Shown in pieces: positions 61,599-64,000 of a stretch of DNA of 64,000 bases. Location of the stretch: assembly GCA_963772225.1 (NCBI GenBank), contig CAVYWD010000011.1, forward strand, positions 992,001 through 1,056,000. Reading direction: 5' to 3'. The notes below the pieces were generated by a model. The model saw only the letters and a program-made list of their open reading frames with translations. It was not told the DNA's origin and made no database searches. This DNA is from CAVYWD01 sp963772225. GTDB taxonomy: Bacteria; Myxococcota; Myxococcia; Myxococcales; UBA5297. Every line of letters starts with the position of its first letter. The stretch's first letter is position 1. The position numbers and the translations under genes were made by a program.

Positions 61599-62552
61599 CT
61601 ACTGGCAGCCGATGCGCGCGGCGCCGAGGGCGATGTCGTCGTACCAGAGCGTCATGTCGCTCCCGCCGTAACTCTCCCAGCCGAGTCGGAAGTCCTGGAG
61701 GGAGGGCCGCCAGGGCTGTGTCGTCGTCACCCACTGGCTGTCCACGTCCGGCGTGGAGACTTGGTCGATCTGCAGGCCATCGACCGCGGCGCCGTCGAAC
61801 CAGGTCTGGAGCAGGCCCTGGCTCCCGTCGATGTGAAACTCGATGCAATGCCAACTGAGCGGCGAGGGCTTGACGCTCAGAGCGATGCCGGTAGGGCTGA
61901 GGGCCGGCAGCGTGGCATCGTTGATCTCGCGGTTGTACATGAGGATCTGCGACTGGCCGCCCATCCTCAGGTCCTTGCCGTCCGTCGCGTCCTTCATGGC
62001 CGCGAAGGTCACGTGGTCGCTCCCTAGAGCGTCGCTGAACCGGACCCAGAACCGCGCGTAAAAGTTGCTGCCGAGCGAGGCGAGCGCACTGGCGTTCGAA
62101 AGGAAGAGGTGATTGCAGTAGTTGCCCTTCCCGGTCACCTTCACCGACTGGCTTCCGGAGTGGGCCATGGTGCCGTCGATGGCGATCTGGGTCGTGCCCT
62201 GGCAGCTCTCGGCGGTGAGCGTCCAGAGCTTGGAGTCGGGCGGGCCCCCGGCGGATGCGCCTTCGAAGCCGTCGCAGAGCGGCAGGTTGGAGCAGGCGAG
62301 CGGCGCCGTCCCCGCGTCGCTTCCCGAGGCGCCGGAGTCGGCGCGGCCGGCGTCCGCCGCCGGCGACGCGTCAGGCGGCTGCGAGGCATCGACGGCGCGT
62401 CCTGCGTCGAGCCAGCCGCCGGCGTCCGCGGGCTTGGAATATCCGGCGTCACTCGCCGCTGAGTCTGAGGCCGCGTCGCTGCCGAGGCCACACCCAGCCG
62501 CCAGGGCAGAAAAGAGGAGGGCCAGGGCGGCCCGCAGCTGATGTGAAGTCAT
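61599..62552 (-). CDS. Putative lipoprotein with lectin-like (jelly-roll) domain
   Basis: 317 residues. Lipoprotein signal with Cys21 (SALAAGC), then about 60 residues of Asp/Ala/Gly/Ser linker typical of Myxococcota outer-membrane lipoproteins. The globular part (about 85-317) begins CSNLPLCDGFEGASAGGPPD and contains HSGSQSVKVTGKGNYC, FYARFWVRFSD and a terminal WYDDIALGAARIGC, consistent with a concanavalin-like or polysaccharide-lyase-like jelly roll that may bind or cut a glycan. Catalytic residues cannot be identified. Confidence 0.78.
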   Translation of the reverse strand: MTSHQLRAALALLFSALAAGCGLGSDAASDSAASDAGYSKPADAGGWLDAGRAVDASQPPDASPAADAGRADSGASGSDAGTAPLACSNLPLCDGFEGASAGGPPDSKLWTLTAESCQGTTQIAIDGTMAHSGSQSVKVTGKGNYCNHLFLSNASALASLGSNFYARFWVRFSDALGSDHVTFAAMKDATDGKDLRMGGQSQILMYNREINDATLPALSPTGIALSVKPSPLSWHCIEFHIDGSQGLLQTWFDGAAVDGLQIDQVSTPDVDSQWVTTTQPWRPSLQDFRLGWESYGGSDMTLWYDDIALGAARIGCQ

Positions 62553-62846
62553 CCTAAGGTCCTGGGGAGATAGGTCCGGTGTGTTCCTCAGAGAGGCGAT
62601 TCCGGCAAATCGGGTTAAGCTTCCCGAGAGAGCCTCGCGGGAAGCGCAGCGAGTGGCATGGAACTGATTTTCTCAACGATCTCTTGGCGTTAGCGCCGCA
62701 TCGCCGGGAGCGCCCAGACCTCGGTGGCGCCCGAGAAGAAGCGGAAGTAGGTTGGCGCGAATCGTCGCAGAACTGGCAGGTCGTGAAAGCGCCGGGCACC
62801 GTAGGTAGTCTGACTGCGAACGGACGGAATTCCCGAGGTGATTCAG

Positions 62847-63857
62847 ATGCGAAGCATCATGATTGAACGATTCCGCGGAATCGAAGAGGGCTCGCTTGAG
62901 GACTTGAGTCCCGGGCTCACGGTGCTCGTGGGAAGCAATGGCTCCGGCAAGAGCGCAATCCTCGACGCCCTTCTGATCGCCGCGAGTCCCAATCCGGCCG
63001 ATGCGATCGGGCGCTCCATCTGGAGGCGGCAGAGCTCCGTCCGCGGAGCCCGCTGGCTCTTCTGGAGGCTAGGCCAGGATGGACCTGCAGCTATTTCAGC
63101 GAAACGCGATGCTGGCGAAATAAAGATCACAATGTCGCTCGACGAGGCCGGAAGCGAGGACTCGATAATATCTGCAATCATCGAAGGCGTGCATTCCGGG
63201 TCACCTTTCCGAGAGACGACGAGCATCAGCGTTGACAAGAAGAACCACTACAAACCTCTGGAGAGGGATTTCCGCCCTCCCGGCTCCAGATTCGTTCGCC
63301 TGATCGAAACCCGACTGGGCGCGATACACACGCCTCTGCACGCCGCCTATTCCAAGGCTACCGAGCAAGGCCGCGCCGAACTGGCCATCGATATCGTTCG
63401 AAAGCTCACCGGTGCGAACTCGCTTCAAATCCTCACGGACGACGACACTCCCTACCTCAGCCTCGGATTTCCCGATCGCGAGCTCACTCATGGCCGCATC
63501 GTCCCAGTTGAATTGGCAGGCGATGGGATTCAAGCGGTCATTCGACTCGCACTTGAGCTTGCCATGAAACCGGGAGGTCTGGCTCTCCTCGAAGAGCCGG
63601 AGGTCCACCTGCACCCAGCTGCGCTCCAACTCTGCGCCCAGGCCATCACTGAGGCAACCCGGCGCGGCGTTCAGGTCGTCATGTCGACCCACAGTCTGGA
63701 GCTCATCGACGCATTGCTTGCGGCGGTTGAACCCACAGTTCTGACGACAACCGCCGTCTTTCGAACGCGATTGGAACACGGCCGATTGGCCACCAGCCGC
63801 CTCACTGGAGGCGAGGCGCTGAATGCGCGGACTCAAATCGAGGAAGATCTTCGATGA
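62847..63857 (+). CDS. AAA family ATPase (OLD/RecF-like), probable defence protein
   Basis: 336 residues from the ATG at 62847, with GAGGTG as ribosome site; an upstream GTG is less likely. ABC/SMC-type ATPase: Walker A VGSNGSGKSAIL near residue 30, signature-like region ELAGDGIQAVIRLALELAMK, Walker B LLEEPEVHLHP, and H-loop MSTHSLELID. Its stop overlaps the next gene (ATGA), which starts with a TOPRIM-like motif. This two-gene form is seen in OLD-like and PARIS-like anti-phage systems. GC is lower than the window average. Confidence 0.88.
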   Translation: MRSIMIERFRGIEEGSLEDLSPGLTVLVGSNGSGKSAILDALLIAASPNPADAIGRSIWRRQSSVRGARWLFWRLGQDGPAAISAKRDAGEIKITMSLDEAGSEDSIISAIIEGVHSGSPFRETTSISVDKKNHYKPLERDFRPPGSRFVRLIETRLGAIHTPLHAAYSKATEQGRAELAIDIVRKLTGANSLQILTDDDTPYLSLGFPDRELTHGRIVPVELAGDGIQAVIRLALELAMKPGGLALLEEPEVHLHPAALQLCAQAITEATRRGVQVVMSTHSLELIDALLAAVEPTVLTTTAVFRTRLEHGRLATSRLTGGEALNARTQIEEDLR

Positions 63858-64000
63858 ATAGGCTTTTGGGGGAAGAATCGTACGTTTTGTGTGAAGGTTA
63901 CCATGATCGTGCGTTCTGGGCGGGTCTCCTCACCTATGCCGGATGCACGGATCCGGGCCTGAACGCAGGTCCTTTCGAACGCTCCAAGGTGACCGATCCG
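63854..64000 (+). CDS. N-terminus of a TOPRIM-like protein, cut by the window end
   Basis: 49 codons are visible (MNRLLGEESYVLCEGYHDRA, then FWAGLLTYAGC). EG-x2-D (CEGYHDRAFW) fits the first TOPRIM motif of OLD-type nucleases and of DUF3226/DUF4435 proteins. It overlaps the ATPase gene by four bases. Classification (OLD-like, AriB-like or other) needs the rest of the gene beyond 64000. Confidence 0.7.
   Translation, partial: MNRLLGEESYVLCEGYHDRAFWAGLLTYAGCTDPGLNAGPFERSKVTDP

Noticed and set aside
62640..62680. TGGCATGGAACTGATTTTC considered as a sigma-54 promoter
   Set aside because: The invariant GC of the -12 element is absent at the required ten-base spacing from GG.

Overview
The window is GC-rich (close to 70% in most genes). 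It reads like a Myxococcota chromosome: lipoproteins with Asp-Ala-Gly-rich linkers, several lipoproteins of unknown function, multi-HAMP chemoreceptors, dense divergent and convergent gene packing, and GTG starts or ATGA overlaps inside operons. The genus cannot be named from the sequence alone. The two ends (about 1-4.9 kb and 62.8-64 kb) are visibly less GC-rich and look like accessory DNA.

Layout, left to right. 0-4.9 kb: two large proteins, the second ending in a lytic transglycosylase domain, then a lipoprotein. 4.9-9 kb: acyl-CoA ligase, short-chain dehydrogenase, a hypothetical gene and a decayed second dehydrogenase fragment. 9-14.8 kb: a repeat-rich beta-helix surface lipoprotein, a GT22 glycosyltransferase, a frameshifted sulfatase-modifying-factor-like lipoprotein and another lipoprotein. 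14.8-17.5 kb: sigma-54 response regulator and membrane histidine kinase. 17.8-23 kb: a YbhGFSR-type exporter (adaptor, two ATPases, two permeases). 23.1-37.1 kb: a chemosensory operon transcribed leftwards (soluble MCP-like protein, STAS protein, CheY, CheA, receptor, CheW, CheR, CheB, receptor). 37.4-40.2 kb: EmrAB-type efflux. 40.7-48.5 kb: TPR protein, TetR regulator, RND adaptor, RND pump and TolC, with a clear promoter/operator at 48.50-48.54 kb. 49.2-54.6 kb: aldo/keto reductase and a respiratory operon of Rieske protein, cytochrome b, a CydA-like protein fused to cytochrome c, and a polytopic membrane protein. 55.6-60.5 kb: a five-gene operon joining a TauABC-like ABC transporter, whose binding protein carries an OmpA peptidoglycan anchor, to two coiled-coil proteins of unknown function. 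60.8-62.6 kb: two lipoproteins. 62.8-64 kb: an AAA ATPase overlapping the start of a TOPRIM-like gene, a likely defence pair cut by the window edge.

Genome-dynamics signals. The 37-40.6 kb and 48.5-50.4 kb loci are two copies of one ancestral block (soluble MCP, MFS pump, EmrA adaptor, small membrane protein, aldo/keto reductase). Each copy has lost the part that the other kept. Four genes (the sulfatase-modifying-factor-like lipoprotein, cheY, the TetR regulator and the RND adaptor) are each broken by what looks like one extra base. This points to sequencing indels or to recent decay and should be checked in reads. No rRNA, tRNA, CRISPR array or intact insertion sequence was seen.
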